Below are positions 16,352 to 25,643 of a stretch of 39,122 nucleotides of DNA, piece after piece. The stretch comes from Bacteroidales bacterium. Lineage in GTDB: Bacteria > Bacteroidota > Bacteroidia > Bacteroidales > VadinHA17. The stretch lies in assembly GCA_025454815.1 (NCBI GenBank), contig JALONR010000039.1:1-39122 (forward strand), in the 5' to 3' direction. The first letter of the stretch is position 1, and each line of letters starts with the position of its first letter. The notes beneath the pieces are model-generated. The model saw only the letters and a program-made list of their open reading frames with translations. It was not told the origin of the DNA and ran no database searches. Position numbers and translations under genes: made by a program.

Positions 16352-18910
16352 ATGATGGACGCACATTTCTCACAGAGAGTCAATGATATCCTTGGATACA
16401 GCAAGGAGGAGGCAATCAGGCTTGGAAACAGCCATATAAGCCCTGAACACCTCTTCCTAGGCATTTTGCGCGAAGGCGAAGGTGTTGCTGTTGACATCCT
16501 TCTCAATAATGGTGTCGACCTGCTGATGCTTAAGGGGTCGATTGAAAAGAGCATAAAGGCTGACAAGCCGGTGGCCATGGCAGACAATGACATCCTTCCG
16601 CTGCTGAAGAGTACCGAGCGTGTTCTGAGGCTGGTGCATATTGAGGCCAAGGCAATGAAAACCAGGGTTATAGACACAGAACATCTCCTCATGGCAATTC
16701 TTCGTGATGAGAGCAACCTTGTTACAAGGTTCCTCACAGAACTTGACATAGATTATTCCCTTGTCAAAAAGGCAGTCGAAGCAGGTAACCCCACCGCCCA
16801 GGCTGAATACCCGAGAGACGAGGATGATGAAGGGATGTTTTCAAACCCCGGTCCTGGCAAACAACAGCAGGGCGGCGGTCAGCAGGCACAGAGGAGTTCA
16901 TCGGAGACACCCGTGCTCGACAATTTCGGCATTGACCTCACCAAGGCAGCAGAGGAAGGCCGGCTTGACCCGGTTGTGGGACGCGAACGTGAGATAGAAA
17001 GACTGGCACAGATCCTTTCAAGGAGGAAAAAGAATAATCCTGTACTGATCGGCGAACCCGGAGTCGGTAAGTCAGCCATTGCCGAAGGACTGGCACTGAG
17101 GATTACCAAACGGAATGTTTCCAGGGTTCTTTTCAACAAAAGAGTGGTTGCACTTGACCTTGCATCAATAGTCGCCGGAACGAAATACCGCGGACAGTTC
17201 GAGGAGAGGATGAAGGCCATTCTCAATGAACTGGCAAAGAATGACAATATCATCCTTTTCATAGATGAGATTCACACCATAGTAGGTGCCGGTGGCGCCA
17301 GCGGATCACTGGATGCCGCGAACATGCTCAAGCCTGCACTGGCAAGGGGTGAGATTCAGTGCATAGGCGCCACAACCCTTGATGAGTACCGCCAGCATAT
17401 CGAAAAGGACGGCGCCCTGGAACGCCGCTTCCAGAAGGTGCTGGTTGATCCGACAACCATCGAGGAGACGATTGACATCCTGAATAACATCAAGGAGCGT
17501 TACGAGGAGCATCATAACGTATCATACACCCCTGAAGCCATTGAGGCATGCGTCAGGCTGACTAACAGGTATATAAGTGACAGAAACCTCCCGGACAAGG
17601 CTATTGACGCACTCGACGAGTCAGGATCGAGGGTCCATATCTCCAATATTGTCGTGCCGGAGAAGATCCTGGCACTTGAAAAGCAGCTTGAGGAAACCAA
17701 AAAGGAAAAAAGCAACGCTGTAAAGAACCAGAATTACGAACGGGCTGCCAGCTTCCGCGATAAGGAACGCGATATCCTTGACCTGATTGAGGCAGAAAAG
17801 AAACGGTGGGAAAAGGAACTGGCTCTGAACCGTGAAGTGGTTGATGAAGAAAAGGTTGCTGAGGTTGTCGCCATGATGACCGGCGTACCGGTGCAGCGAA
17901 TTGCCCAGACGGAAGGGACACGCCTGCTGCAAATGGCCGAGGAACTGAAGACCAGCATTGTGGGACAGGATGAAGCTATTGCCAAGATAGTCAAATCAAT
18001 ACAGCGCAACAGGGCAGGTCTGAAGGATCCGAACAAGCCCATTGGAACGTTTATCTTCCTGGGTCCTACCGGCGTGGGTAAAACCCAGCTTGCCAAGGTT
18101 CTGGCGAAGTTCCTGTTTGACTCAACCGACAACCTGATAAGGGTTGACATGAGTGAGTACATGGAGAAGTTCTCTGTATCACGGCTTGTTGGCGCACCTC
18201 CCGGATATGTGGGTTATGAGGAGGGTGGTCAGCTTACCGAAAAGGTGAGGCGCAAACCCTATTCAGTGGTACTCCTTGACGAGATAGAAAAGGCACATCC
18301 GGATGTATTCCACATCCTGCTGCAGGTACTCGACGAAGGGCAGCTGACTGACAGCCTGGGCCGAAGGGTCGATTTCCGCAACACAATTGTAATAATGACC
18401 TCGAACATCGGCACCCGGCAACTGACTGAATTCGGAACGGGTGTCGGATTCGAGACCTCCGCAAAGAGGACCACCCGCAATGAGCAGAACAAGAGTATCC
18501 TGCAGAAAGCGTTGCAGAAGACTTTTGCACCTGAGTTCCTGAACAGGATCGATGACGTAATCATGTTCAACCAGCTCTCAAGGGAGGATATTGACAAGAT
18601 CATCGATATCGAACTTAAGGGCCTCTTTGACAGGATTGCTGCACTCGGATACAAGATGAAACTTAGCCCGCAGGCACGCGATTTCATTGCTGATCGCGGT
18701 TTCGATGTTCAGTACGGGGCCAGGCCGCTGAAGAGAGCCATTCAGAAATACCTCGAGGATCCGCTGGCTGAGGTGATTATAAAGAGTGCCGTGTCAGAGG
18801 GTGCCGTCATAAGCGTCGGCTATTCCAAGGGTAAGGAGGAACTGACATTCAAGGCTGGCGGAAAAAAGGATGCAGAGGAGCTTCCTGAAGACAACCAGAT
18901 GGAAGGATGA
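16352..18910 (+). CDS. clpC: ATP-dependent Clp protease ATPase ClpC
   Basis: An 852-residue Hsp100 unfoldase that feeds proteins to ClpP. Two N-terminal Clp repeats (about 5-145) are followed by a Gln/Gly-rich linker (165-185) and AAA+ domain 1 with Walker A GEPGVGKS (234-241) and Walker B FIDEIH (303-308). A UVR-type middle region with NYERAASFRDKERDILDL (about 461-478) and AAA+ domain 2 with Walker A GPTGVGKT (571-578) complete it. The short middle domain and UVR motif separate ClpC from ClpB. The family length is complete. Either of two adjacent Met codons (16352 or 16355) could be the start. It is monocistronic and convergent with rimO. Confidence 0.96.
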   Translation: MMDAHFSQRVNDILGYSKEEAIRLGNSHISPEHLFLGILREGEGVAVDILLNNGVDLLMLKGSIEKSIKADKPVAMADNDILPLLKSTERVLRLVHIEAKAMKTRVIDTEHLLMAILRDESNLVTRFLTELDIDYSLVKKAVEAGNPTAQAEYPRDEDDEGMFSNPGPGKQQQGGGQQAQRSSSETPVLDNFGIDLTKAAEEGRLDPVVGREREIERLAQILSRRKKNNPVLIGEPGVGKSAIAEGLALRITKRNVSRVLFNKRVVALDLASIVAGTKYRGQFEERMKAILNELAKNDNIILFIDEIHTIVGAGGASGSLDAANMLKPALARGEIQCIGATTLDEYRQHIEKDGALERRFQKVLVDPTTIEETIDILNNIKERYEEHHNVSYTPEAIEACVRLTNRYISDRNLPDKAIDALDESGSRVHISNIVVPEKILALEKQLEETKKEKSNAVKNQNYERAASFRDKERDILDLIEAEKKRWEKELALNREVVDEEKVAEVVAMMTGVPVQRIAQTEGTRLLQMAEELKTSIVGQDEAIAKIVKSIQRNRAGLKDPNKPIGTFIFLGPTGVGKTQLAKVLAKFLFDSTDNLIRVDMSEYMEKFSVSRLVGAPPGYVGYEEGGQLTEKVRRKPYSVVLLDEIEKAHPDVFHILLQVLDEGQLTDSLGRRVDFRNTIVIMTSNIGTRQLTEFGTGVGFETSAKRTTRNEQNKSILQKALQKTFAPEFLNRIDDVIMFNQLSREDIDKIIDIELKGLFDRIAALGYKMKLSPQARDFIADRGFDVQYGARPLKRAIQKYLEDPLAEVIIKSAVSEGAVISVGYSKGKEELTFKAGGKKDAEELPEDNQMEG

Positions 18911-18997
18911 GGAGATCAGAGATCTGCGAATTCCGATGTTCAGTTTATAGAAAGTAACAGCCAGATATTAAGCGTAATATCACTATTTCTTACTGCC

Positions 18998-19014
18998 TCC
19001 GGGCGGGTCCCGGA
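18998..19014. terminator. GC hairpin between clpC and rimO
   Basis: TCCGGG (18998-19003) and CCCGGA (19009-19014) form a 6-bp stem with loop CGGGT, in the 113-bp gap between two converging genes. Neither side has a strong T tract, so it may be only a weak or factor-assisted terminator. Confidence 0.4.
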
Positions 19015-19023
19015 TAAAATTGC

Positions 19024-20322
19024 CTATAGGCTGATTTCAGCATACAGATCGAATTCCGTTGACCCGGTTATCTTCACATCGATGAAGGTGCCGGGTTCAA
19101 TGTTTTTAATGCCGGTGACAAGGACCTCCTGGTCAACTTCGGGGGAGTCATACTGGCTGCGTCCCACATGAAACAACCCCTCCCTCCTGTCGATTATCAC
19201 CGTCATGATCCTGCCGGTCATTGCGGCATTCCTCTCCGCGGATATCTCCTGCTGCAGTCCCATGATTTTGGCCACCCTCTTCTCCTTTGTCCTTTCAGGG
19301 ATAGAGTCACTGTACTGCAGGGCAGCGTGGGTGTTCTCCTCATGTGAATACCTGAATGCACCGAGCCGGTCGAACCTGTATTCCCGGATATAGTCAATCA
19401 GTTCCTTAAACTCCTTTTCAGTCTCTCCCGGGTGGCCGGCAATAACAGTTGTCCTTACCGCAGCGTCAGGAAGCATACGGCGGATATCAGCCAGCAGACG
19501 TCTCGTCCCGGCACTGTCATGCTCCCTTCGCATCATCTTGAGCATCCTGTCTGAAATATGCTGGATCGGAATATCTATATACCTGCATATCTTCGGATTA
19601 TCCTGCATCATTTCCAGAATTTCAACCGGAAAGTCAGCCGGGTAGAGATAGTGAAGCCTGATCCATCCGAGATTTTCTATCTCCGTCAGTCGCCGGACCA
19701 GCTCGGGCAGCATCTTCCTGCCGTAGAGGTCAGTGCCGTAGAGGGTGAGATCCTGGGCTATGAGTATCAGCTCCCTGACCCCTCCGGATGCCAGTTTGCG
19801 GGCCTCCTCAACCAGCTCCTCAACCGGGGTGGAGATGTACCTGCCGCGGATATCAGGTATTGCACAGAATGCGCAGGTCCGGTCACAACCCTCAGACACC
19901 TTCAGGTAGGCGTAGTGTGACGGACCGGTCATGATTCTCTCTCCGTTCAGCTCCTGCCTGTATGCCAGTCCCAGGTGTGATATTATCTCCTGTGGCCTGT
20001 TCACACCGAACCATCCGTCTACCTCGGGGAGGGAATCGATCAGCTCATTCCTGTATCTCTCAACCAGGCAACCCATTACGAACAGTTTACCGGTCCCCTC
20101 CTTCCTGATCGCTTCGGCCTGCCGGATGATGGTGTCAACACTCTCTTCCCTGGCATCATGGATGAAGCCGCAGGTATTGATGATGACTATGTCAGCCGGA
20201 CCGGATGACTCAGCAGCAACGCTGTAGCCTCCGGCCTCCAGCTGTCGCATGAGTTTCTGTGAGTCAACGGTATTCTTTGAACACCCCAGGGTGACGATAT
20301 TTACCCTGTTACGTTTCTTCAC
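19024..20322 (-). CDS. rimO: Ribosomal protein uS12 methylthiotransferase RimO
   Basis: A 432-residue radical-SAM methylthiotransferase that adds a methylthio group to a conserved Asp of ribosomal protein uS12. The N-terminal UPF0004 domain supplies an iron-sulfur cluster through Cys14, Cys51 and Cys85. The radical-SAM cluster is bound by C146-x3-C150-x2-C153 (CDRTCAFC). A TRAM domain lies at the C-terminus, from about residue 370. The sequence TLGCSKNTVDSQ and the SEGCDRTCAFCAIP pattern favour RimO over the tRNA enzyme MiaB. The start overlaps the ftsY stop by 4 bp (ATGA), so the two are translationally coupled. Confidence 0.96.
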   Translation of the reverse strand: MKKRNRVNIVTLGCSKNTVDSQKLMRQLEAGGYSVAAESSGPADIVIINTCGFIHDAREESVDTIIRQAEAIRKEGTGKLFVMGCLVERYRNELIDSLPEVDGWFGVNRPQEIISHLGLAYRQELNGERIMTGPSHYAYLKVSEGCDRTCAFCAIPDIRGRYISTPVEELVEEARKLASGGVRELILIAQDLTLYGTDLYGRKMLPELVRRLTEIENLGWIRLHYLYPADFPVEILEMMQDNPKICRYIDIPIQHISDRMLKMMRREHDSAGTRRLLADIRRMLPDAAVRTTVIAGHPGETEKEFKELIDYIREYRFDRLGAFRYSHEENTHAALQYSDSIPERTKEKRVAKIMGLQQEISAERNAAMTGRIMTVIIDRREGLFHVGRSQYDSPEVDQEVLVTGIKNIEPGTFIDVKITGSTEFDLYAEISL

Positions 20323-21287
20323 GACTGGTCGCTGAAGAGTGAATCGACGAAGGCATACCGGTTGAAGATCCTCAGGTCGTCCATTTTTTCACCTACGCCA
20401 ATATATTTGACCGGGATCCTGAACTGATCGGAGATGCCTATTACAACTCCCCCCTTGGCTGTGCCGTCGAGCTTGGTGATTGCCAGGGCATTGACTTCGG
20501 TGGCAGCGGTAAATTGCTTTGCCTGTTCGAATGCATTCTGCCCGGTAGAACCGTCAAGTACCAGTAGCACTTCGTGCGGTGCCGATGGTACAACCTTTTC
20601 CATCACCCTCCGGATCTTTGAGAGTTCATTCATGAGTCCTATCTTGTTATGGAGGCGGCCGGCGGTATCAATTATCACAATATCCGTTCCGGCGGACACG
20701 GCAGATTTAACGGTATCATAGGCCACTGATGCAGGGTCTGCCCCCATCTGCTGGCTAACCATTGGCACTCCGGCCCGTTCTGACCAGATCTTAAGCTGTT
20801 CAATTGCTGCTGCGCGGAAGGTGTCAGCTGCCCCCAGGAGGACGCTGCGCCCTGCCTGGCGGAAGTTATAAGCCAGTTTTGCAATGGTGGTTGTCTTTCC
20901 CACCCCGTTGACACCCACCACAAGTATCACGTATGGCTTTGACGGCAAGGGTGCATCAAATCCTGATGAGACATCATGGGTGCTCTTATTCTCTTCCAGC
21001 AGGCCGGCGATCTCCTCCCGGAGAATGGCATTCAGTTCGGAAGTGTTGATGTATTTGTCGCGCGCCACACGTTTCGAGACCCTTTCAATTATTCGCAGTG
21101 TGGTCTCCACCCCTACATCAGACGAAACCAGCACCTCCTCCAGGTTGTCAAGGACTTCGTCGTCAATCTTCGATTTACCGGCTACAGCCCTGGTAAGCCG
21201 TGAGAATACATTCTCACGGGTCCGGCTGAGTCCCCTGTCAAGAATCTCCTTCTCTTCTTTCCTGAATAATCCGAATAATGCCATCAC
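20319..21287 (-). CDS. ftsY: Signal recognition particle receptor FtsY
   Basis: A 322-residue SRP GTPase that docks ribosome-SRP complexes at the inner membrane. N and G domains are complete: P-loop GVNGVGKT (125-132), DTAGR (207-211) and TKLDG (271-275). The acidic A domain seen in E. coli is almost absent; the protein begins with a short amphipathic MMALFGLFRKEEKE, the usual minimal form in this phylum. Translation could start at the second Met (21284). A terminator-like hairpin separates it from the ribosomal protein genes upstream, and it is coupled to rimO downstream. Confidence 0.97.
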   Translation of the reverse strand: MMALFGLFRKEEKEILDRGLSRTRENVFSRLTRAVAGKSKIDDEVLDNLEEVLVSSDVGVETTLRIIERVSKRVARDKYINTSELNAILREEIAGLLEENKSTHDVSSGFDAPLPSKPYVILVVGVNGVGKTTTIAKLAYNFRQAGRSVLLGAADTFRAAAIEQLKIWSERAGVPMVSQQMGADPASVAYDTVKSAVSAGTDIVIIDTAGRLHNKIGLMNELSKIRRVMEKVVPSAPHEVLLVLDGSTGQNAFEQAKQFTAATEVNALAITKLDGTAKGGVVIGISDQFRIPVKYIGVGEKMDDLRIFNRYAFVDSLFSDQS

Positions 21288-21310
21288 TGAAATGTTGATC
21301 CCTCAAAAGT

Positions 21311-21338
21311 AAAAAAAGAGACGCACTTATGGCGTCTC
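21311..21338 (-). terminator. Terminator after the rpmB-rpmG-bL38 genes
   Basis: On the minus strand the 7-bp stem GAGACGC/GCGTCTC (21338-21332 and 21324-21318) with a 7-nt loop is followed by seven Ts (21317-21311). It sits between the small ribosomal protein genes and ftsY, so ftsY-rimO depend on readthrough or on their own promoter. Confidence 0.85.
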
Positions 21339-21367
21339 CCCTGTTTGCATGATCAGTGTCACTGACC

Positions 21368-21523
21368 TTATTTCTTTCCGAAAAAGTCCTTAACGTGGTC
21401 GTTATGAACGACTTCCTCCTTGAACTGGTATGCACCGGTCTTGTCAGATCTCACCACCTTGATGCACTTGGTGAATGATTTTCCGGTTCCTGTCTTTAGT
21501 GTTGCAACAACTTTCTTTGCCAT
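21368..21523 (-). CDS. Small ribosomal protein, DUF4295 (bL38-like)
   Basis: A 51-residue very basic protein: it begins MAKKVVATLKTGTGKSFTKC, ends HVKDFFGKK and is rich in Lys. It matches the DUF4295 family, which is restricted to Bacteroidota and is normally encoded right after rpmG, as here (10-bp gap). From memory, this family corresponds to the extra 50S protein named bL38 in the Flavobacterium johnsoniae ribosome structure; I could not verify this. The gene is shorter than many annotation cut-offs, so it is easily missed. A terminator follows 30 bp after its stop. Confidence 0.88.
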   Translation of the reverse strand: MAKKVVATLKTGTGKSFTKCIKVVRSDKTGAYQFKEEVVHNDHVKDFFGKK

Positions 21524-21533
21524 ATCTCACTGC

Positions 21534-21722
21534 TTATTTAATCTCCCTGTGAACGGTAACTTTCTTAAGAATAGGATTGTATTTCTTTCTCTCAAGACGG
21601 TCAGGGGTGTTCTTACGGTTCTTGGTTGTAATATATCTCGAGGTGCCCGGCTGTCCGGATTCCTTGTGCTCAGTGCATTCAAGGATAACCTGCACCCTGT
21701 TGCCTTTGCTCTTCTTTGCCAT
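21534..21722 (-). CDS. rpmG: 50S ribosomal protein L33
   Basis: A 62-residue bL33. It starts [19 protein letters not shown] and ends in the typical [15 protein letters not shown]. Only one cysteine is present, so the zinc-binding cysteine pairs are lost: this is the zinc-independent form. It lies between rpmB and the DUF4295 gene in a tight three-gene run (17-bp and 10-bp gaps). Confidence 0.96.
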   Translation of the reverse strand: MAKKSKGNRVQVILECTEHKESGQPGTSRYITTKNRKNTPDRLERKKYNPILKKVTVHREIK

Positions 21723-21739
21723 TTTCTCTCCGGTTTAAT

Positions 21740-21979
21740 TTAGTTGATAATGAATCCTTTTTCCTTTGCTTCCTTAAGCACCGATGCAAGTCCGTTCTTG
21801 TTGATATTCCTCATCCCTGCTGCTGATACCTTAAGGGTAATCCACCTGTTCTCTTCCGGAAGGAAATACCTCTTGGTGAACAGGTTGGCCATAAACTTTC
21901 TTTTGGTCCTCCTCTTCGAGTGGGAAACATTGTTCCCTACCACTGCTTTCTTTCCGGTGACCTGACAAACCTTTGACAT
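21740..21979 (-). CDS. rpmB: 50S ribosomal protein L28
   Basis: A 79-residue bL28. It is recognised by [20 protein letters not shown] at the N-terminus, KRKFMANL and the strand [15 protein letters not shown], with [15 protein letters not shown] near the end. A single cysteine means it is the zinc-free form, like the L33 beside it. It is the first gene of the operon rpmB-rpmG-bL38. The upstream gap to cinA (21980-22099) is AT-rich, and I could not fix a promoter there. Confidence 0.97.
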   Translation of the reverse strand: MSKVCQVTGKKAVVGNNVSHSKRRTKRKFMANLFTKRYFLPEENRWITLKVSAAGMRNINKNGLASVLKEAKEKGFIIN

Positions 21980-22099
21980 TATTACTCTTTTTTTACTTGT
22001 TCTGAAAACTCCGAAAATCGGTTCGCAAAATACGTGATTTTTATTCTATTAAACAAATAAATCGCGCATTTTTTTCCAACAGGCGGGCTTGCGCTCTGT

Positions 22100-23344
22100 T
22101 TAACTACTGATTATCTGCTTTCTGAGCATGTTGAGAGCGGTATATGCCGAGCGGGATATATTGATCATCCTGTCGTCCGCAAACCTGTGTCTCTCAGCTA
22201 TTACACCACTTTCTGAGGCTACCGCTATCCAGACAGTTCCGACGGGCTTTTCCGGTGTCCCTCCGTCAGGGCCTGCTATCCCGGTCACCGCAATGGCGTA
22301 CTCAGCCCCGGAAAGGCGAAGCACTCCCTCAGCCATCTCCCTGACACACTCCTCGCTCACGGCCCCATACCTTCTTATGGTACCAGGGTCAACGCCCAGC
22401 AGACCTGTCTTGATACTGTTACTGTAAGCCACCACAGATCCAATGAACCAGCCGGACGAGCCCGGAACAGAAGTTATCAGCGAGGCAATCTTCCCACCTG
22501 TGCAACTCTCGGCGGTTGCTAAGGTTAAATTTCTGACGGAAAGTAACTTACCCACCGTTTCTTCAAGCGTCACTTCATCCTCCCCGTAGATAACGTCGGG
22601 AATTATTCCGTAAAGTTTCACAACCTGTTCTTCAACGGTTCGCCGCACCTCCGGTCCATTGTCGCCGGTACCTGTCAGACGAAGCTTGATTACTCCGTGA
22701 GCGGGGAGGTATGCCAGCTTCACCGACGCCGGAAGTTCCTTCTCAAACCCTTCGAGCCTCTCTGCCAGTTTTGCCTCGAAGGTGCCATAGGTCATAACAT
22801 TCCTGTGGATAATCGTCCGCCCTCGGGTCATTTCTGAAACCATGGGAAGCACATGTTCCTGCATTATCATCTTCATCTCGGAAGGGACACCGGGCATCGA
22901 GATTACCAGCTTTCCATCCTTTTCAAAAAGCATTCCCGGGGCTGTGCCTCCGTGGTTGGCCAGCACCCGGCAGCATTCCGGCACCAGGGCCTGCCGGCGA
23001 TTGTTATCATTCATCTCAAGGTTCCTCCTGGTTATCCGGTCGGTAATCTCTGCCAGGACCTCAGGATCGGTGACCAGCCTCGTACCAAAATACTCAGCAA
23101 GGGTTTCCTTCGTAATATCATCGCTGGTGGGGCCAAGTCCGCCTGTCATCAGTACCAGTTGAACACGTCCCAGCGCCTCGTTGAGAGCATTGATTATCTC
23201 CTCCCTCCTGTCGGAAACGGATGTGATCCGGTTTACCCTGATGCCCGTCATGCTGAGCTGCATGCCCATCCATGCCGAGTTGGTGTCAACTGTCTGCCCT
23301 ATGAGCAGTTCGTCTCCTACGGTGATGATCTCTGCGGTGTTCAT
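22100..23344 (-). CDS. cinA: CinA family: MoCF domain plus nicotinamide-nucleotide amidase
   Basis: A 414-residue two-domain CinA. The N-terminal molybdopterin-binding-like domain, an ADP-ribose or CoA pyrophosphatase in characterised members, shows ITVGDELLIGQTVDTNSAW at the start and TGGLGPTSDD near residue 70. The C-terminal PncC-type domain (from about 255) has ATAESCTGGKIASLI and GIAGPDGGTPEKPVGTVW and deamidates nicotinamide mononucleotide, recycling the pyridine ring after NAD breakdown. An in-frame Met 18 codons upstream (23398) exists, but homologues begin at MNTAEIITVGDELL, so 23344 is chosen. The HD gene at 23417 is divergent. CAAAATTA at 23374-23381 could be its -7 box read on the minus strand, but no good -33 box accompanies it. 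Confidence 0.95.
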   Translation of the reverse strand: MNTAEIITVGDELLIGQTVDTNSAWMGMQLSMTGIRVNRITSVSDRREEIINALNEALGRVQLVLMTGGLGPTSDDITKETLAEYFGTRLVTDPEVLAEITDRITRRNLEMNDNNRRQALVPECCRVLANHGGTAPGMLFEKDGKLVISMPGVPSEMKMIMQEHVLPMVSEMTRGRTIIHRNVMTYGTFEAKLAERLEGFEKELPASVKLAYLPAHGVIKLRLTGTGDNGPEVRRTVEEQVVKLYGIIPDVIYGEDEVTLEETVGKLLSVRNLTLATAESCTGGKIASLITSVPGSSGWFIGSVVAYSNSIKTGLLGVDPGTIRRYGAVSEECVREMAEGVLRLSGAEYAIAVTGIAGPDGGTPEKPVGTVWIAVASESGVIAERHRFADDRMINISRSAYTALNMLRKQIISS

Positions 23345-23416
23345 ATCTTGTCCAGCCACTTGAATGAAGGATGCAAAATTATCAATATTTTGTGTCACTT
23401 ATCCAGATATCATAAT

Positions 23417-24070
23417 ATGAAAGATGAGAGGAAAATCTTAGATGAGGTGAGCCGGTTTGTCATGGAAGCGATGCAGAAACATGACAGCGGGCACGGATGG
23501 ACACACATTGAAAGGGTGGTCAGGATAGCTTTGCATATCCATAGTGCTGAGGGACGCGGAGACAGGCTGACCGTTGAGCTGGGTGCCCTGCTCCATGATG
23601 TGGGTGACCATAAGTTTGAGGCCCACGACGGTCCGGATGAGATACGCAGATTGCTGGGTGGCCTGGGAGTCAGCAGCAGTGTGATCGACGCAGTAGTCAA
23701 CATCAATCAAAATATCTCCTTCTCAAAGGGAATGAGACCTGATCCCGGAAGCGTTGAGCTGCAGATAGTTCAGGATGCCGACCGGCTTGATGCCATGGGT
23801 GCCGTCGGCATTGCCAGGGCTTTCAACTACGGAGGTTTCAAAGGCAATGACATCTATGACCCGCGGGTGAAGATCACTGACCCTCCCCTCCTTGCCGGGA
23901 CCAGCTCCCGCTCGGTCTCAACCATACACCATTTCTATGACAAGCTGCTGCTGCTCAGGGACCTCATGAACACTCCCACCGGGAGGAAACTTGCGGATGA
24001 AAGGCATGAATACATGGTGAGGTACCTCGACCAGTTCTTCAGGGAGTGGAATGAGGGTATGGATAAGTGA
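23417..24070 (+). CDS. HD-domain phosphohydrolase
   Basis: A 217-residue HD-superfamily protein of the YpgQ/YedJ type, small metal-dependent phosphohydrolases; related enzymes hydrolyse (deoxy)nucleoside triphosphates. The metal ligands are visible: HGWTH (His26 and His30), the HD pair in LLHDVGD (His60-Asp61) and a downstream Asp in VQDADRLDAMG (about 118-126). The reading frame stays open far upstream into cinA on the other strand, but homologues begin at MKDERKILDEVSRFV, and 23417 gives the normal family length. The true substrate is unknown. It is divergent from cinA, 72 bp away, and 60 bp before lemA. Confidence 0.88.
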   Translation: MKDERKILDEVSRFVMEAMQKHDSGHGWTHIERVVRIALHIHSAEGRGDRLTVELGALLHDVGDHKFEAHDGPDEIRRLLGGLGVSSSVIDAVVNINQNISFSKGMRPDPGSVELQIVQDADRLDAMGAVGIARAFNYGGFKGNDIYDPRVKITDPPLLAGTSSRSVSTIHHFYDKLLLLRDLMNTPTGRKLADERHEYMVRYLDQFFREWNEGMDK

Positions 24071-24130
24071 AAATGTAACTTATATGTTATAAAATACTAA
24101 TTTTACTGATTAATAATAAAACTACAGGAG

Positions 24131-24685
24131 ATGTTCTACGTACTATTGATCATCATTGCTGTCCTGGCCCTGCTGGCAGTAAGCCTCTACAACCGCCTTG
24201 TCCGGCTGAGGAACAACAGGGAGAATGCCTTTGCCGATATCGATGTTCAGCTGAAGCAGAGGCTTGACCTCATACCGCAGCTGGTTGAAGCAGTAAAAGC
24301 CTACATGAAGCATGAGAGCACCGTACTCACCGAGATTACCAAAGCCCGTGCAAGTGCCATAGAGGCAAAGGGGATTGATGAAAAAATTGCGGCAGACGGC
24401 AGACTCTCTTCAGCGCTGCAGGGACTTCGCGTTGCCGTGGAAGCATACCCTGACCTGAAGGCCAGCACCAATTTCATGCAACTACAGGAGGAGATTTCGG
24501 ACATTGAGAACAAGCTTGCAGCCGCACGCAGGTTCTTTAACTCTGCAACGAAGGAGCTTAACAACGCGGTGGAGGTCTTCCCATCCAATCTTATTGCAGG
24601 CATGTTCGGATTCAAACGCGAAACAATGTATGACCTGGCTGAATCCAGGGCACAGGCAGAAGAGACGCCCAAACTGAATTTCTGA
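24131..24685 (+). CDS. lemA: LemA family protein
   Basis: A 184-residue LemA protein with one N-terminal membrane segment (residues 2-21) followed by a long cytoplasmic or periplasmic helical bundle. Diagnostic parts are YNRLVRLRNNRENAFADIDVQLKQRLDLIPQLVE (about 20-53) and the C-terminal FPSNLIAGMFGF. The biochemical role is unknown. LemA is very often paired with an M48 protease, and that gene follows here after 5 bp, so they are co-transcribed and may work together in membrane protein quality control; this last step is inference. Confidence 0.95.
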   Translation: MFYVLLIIIAVLALLAVSLYNRLVRLRNNRENAFADIDVQLKQRLDLIPQLVEAVKAYMKHESTVLTEITKARASAIEAKGIDEKIAADGRLSSALQGLRVAVEAYPDLKASTNFMQLQEEISDIENKLAAARRFFNSATKELNNAVEVFPSNLIAGMFGFKRETMYDLAESRAQAEETPKLNF

Positions 24686-24690
24686 CCCGC

Positions 24691-25626
24691 ATGAAGTATA
24701 TCGGGCTGAACAGGCAGATATGGAACAATAACATCAAATCTGTTATTCTGCTTATTCTTTTTCCGCTGGTTATGATGGGGCTTGTCTGGCTCTTCGTGTT
24801 TCTCGTTCAGCCAGCTTCGGATTTCCGGCTTGAGACGGCAAATGACATGTTCCTCAGATCAATACCGTTTGTGATTGCAGGGGTTGGCATATGGTTCATA
24901 ATTGCCTGGTTCTCACATACCTCCATGATTGAGCGGGCTACGGGATCCGCTCCGCTGAGCAGGAAGGAAAACAAGCGCATTTACAACCTGGTTGAGAACC
25001 TTTGCATCGGCAGCGGAATGCCCATGCCTAAAGTCAATGTCATCAACGATGACTCCCTGAATGCATTTGCCAGCGGGATAAACACCTCCACTTTCACCGT
25101 CTCACTTTCGCGGGGAATTATTGATAAACTGAATGACGAAGAGCTGGAGGCGGTAATAGCTCATGAACTGACACATATCCGTAACCGGGACGTGAGGCTT
25201 CTCATAGTATCAATAATTTTTGTGGGAATATTTGCTTTTATCACAGAGGCCCTGGTGCGGACGGTTCGCTTCAGCGGAGGAGGCAGGGGCAAGAAGGACG
25301 GCAGGGTGGTAATCATTGCGCTGATGCTTGCCGCAGTCGGATATTTCCTGTCAACCATCTTCCGGTTTGCAATATCGCGGCAGCGCGAGTATATGGCCGA
25401 TGCGGGTTCGGCAAATATGACCAGGAATCCGCTGGCCCTCGCTTCTGCCCTTGAAAAGATCTCTGCTGATCCAAGCATTGAAGCCGTAAAGCGCAATGAC
25501 GTTGCACAGATGTTTATAGATAACCCCGAGCCCAGGAAAGAGAGACCTGTCTCCTTTCAGTTCGGGTCAATCTTCATGACGCATCCTCCCATTGAAAAGA
25601 GGATCGCACTGCTGAAACAGTTCTGA
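24691..25626 (+). CDS. M48 family membrane metalloprotease (HtpX-like)
   Basis: A 311-residue integral-membrane zinc protease. Two N-terminal transmembrane segments (about 18-39 and 58-74) are followed by the active site HELTH (158-162, zinc ligands His158 and His162) and a third ligand Glu233 in the REYMADAGSA segment. Two more membrane segments lie at about 169-188 and 206-223. The family, including HtpX, degrades misfolded membrane proteins and is stress-linked in other bacteria. It sits between lemA and the channel gene in a tight operon (5-bp and 17-bp gaps). Length and motif order agree with the LemA-associated HtpX subgroup. Confidence 0.93.
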   Translation: MKYIGLNRQIWNNNIKSVILLILFPLVMMGLVWLFVFLVQPASDFRLETANDMFLRSIPFVIAGVGIWFIIAWFSHTSMIERATGSAPLSRKENKRIYNLVENLCIGSGMPMPKVNVINDDSLNAFASGINTSTFTVSLSRGIIDKLNDEELEAVIAHELTHIRNRDVRLLIVSIIFVGIFAFITEALVRTVRFSGGGRGKKDGRVVIIALMLAAVGYFLSTIFRFAISRQREYMADAGSANMTRNPLALASALEKISADPSIEAVKRNDVAQMFIDNPEPRKERPVSFQFGSIFMTHPPIEKRIALLKQF

Positions 25627-25643
25627 ACCCGGACCGGACGGAA

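Noticed and set aside
22853..23416. N-terminal extension of the HD protein, about 190 codons
   Set aside because: It overlaps cinA on the other strand, has no domain, and homologues begin at the Met at 23417.
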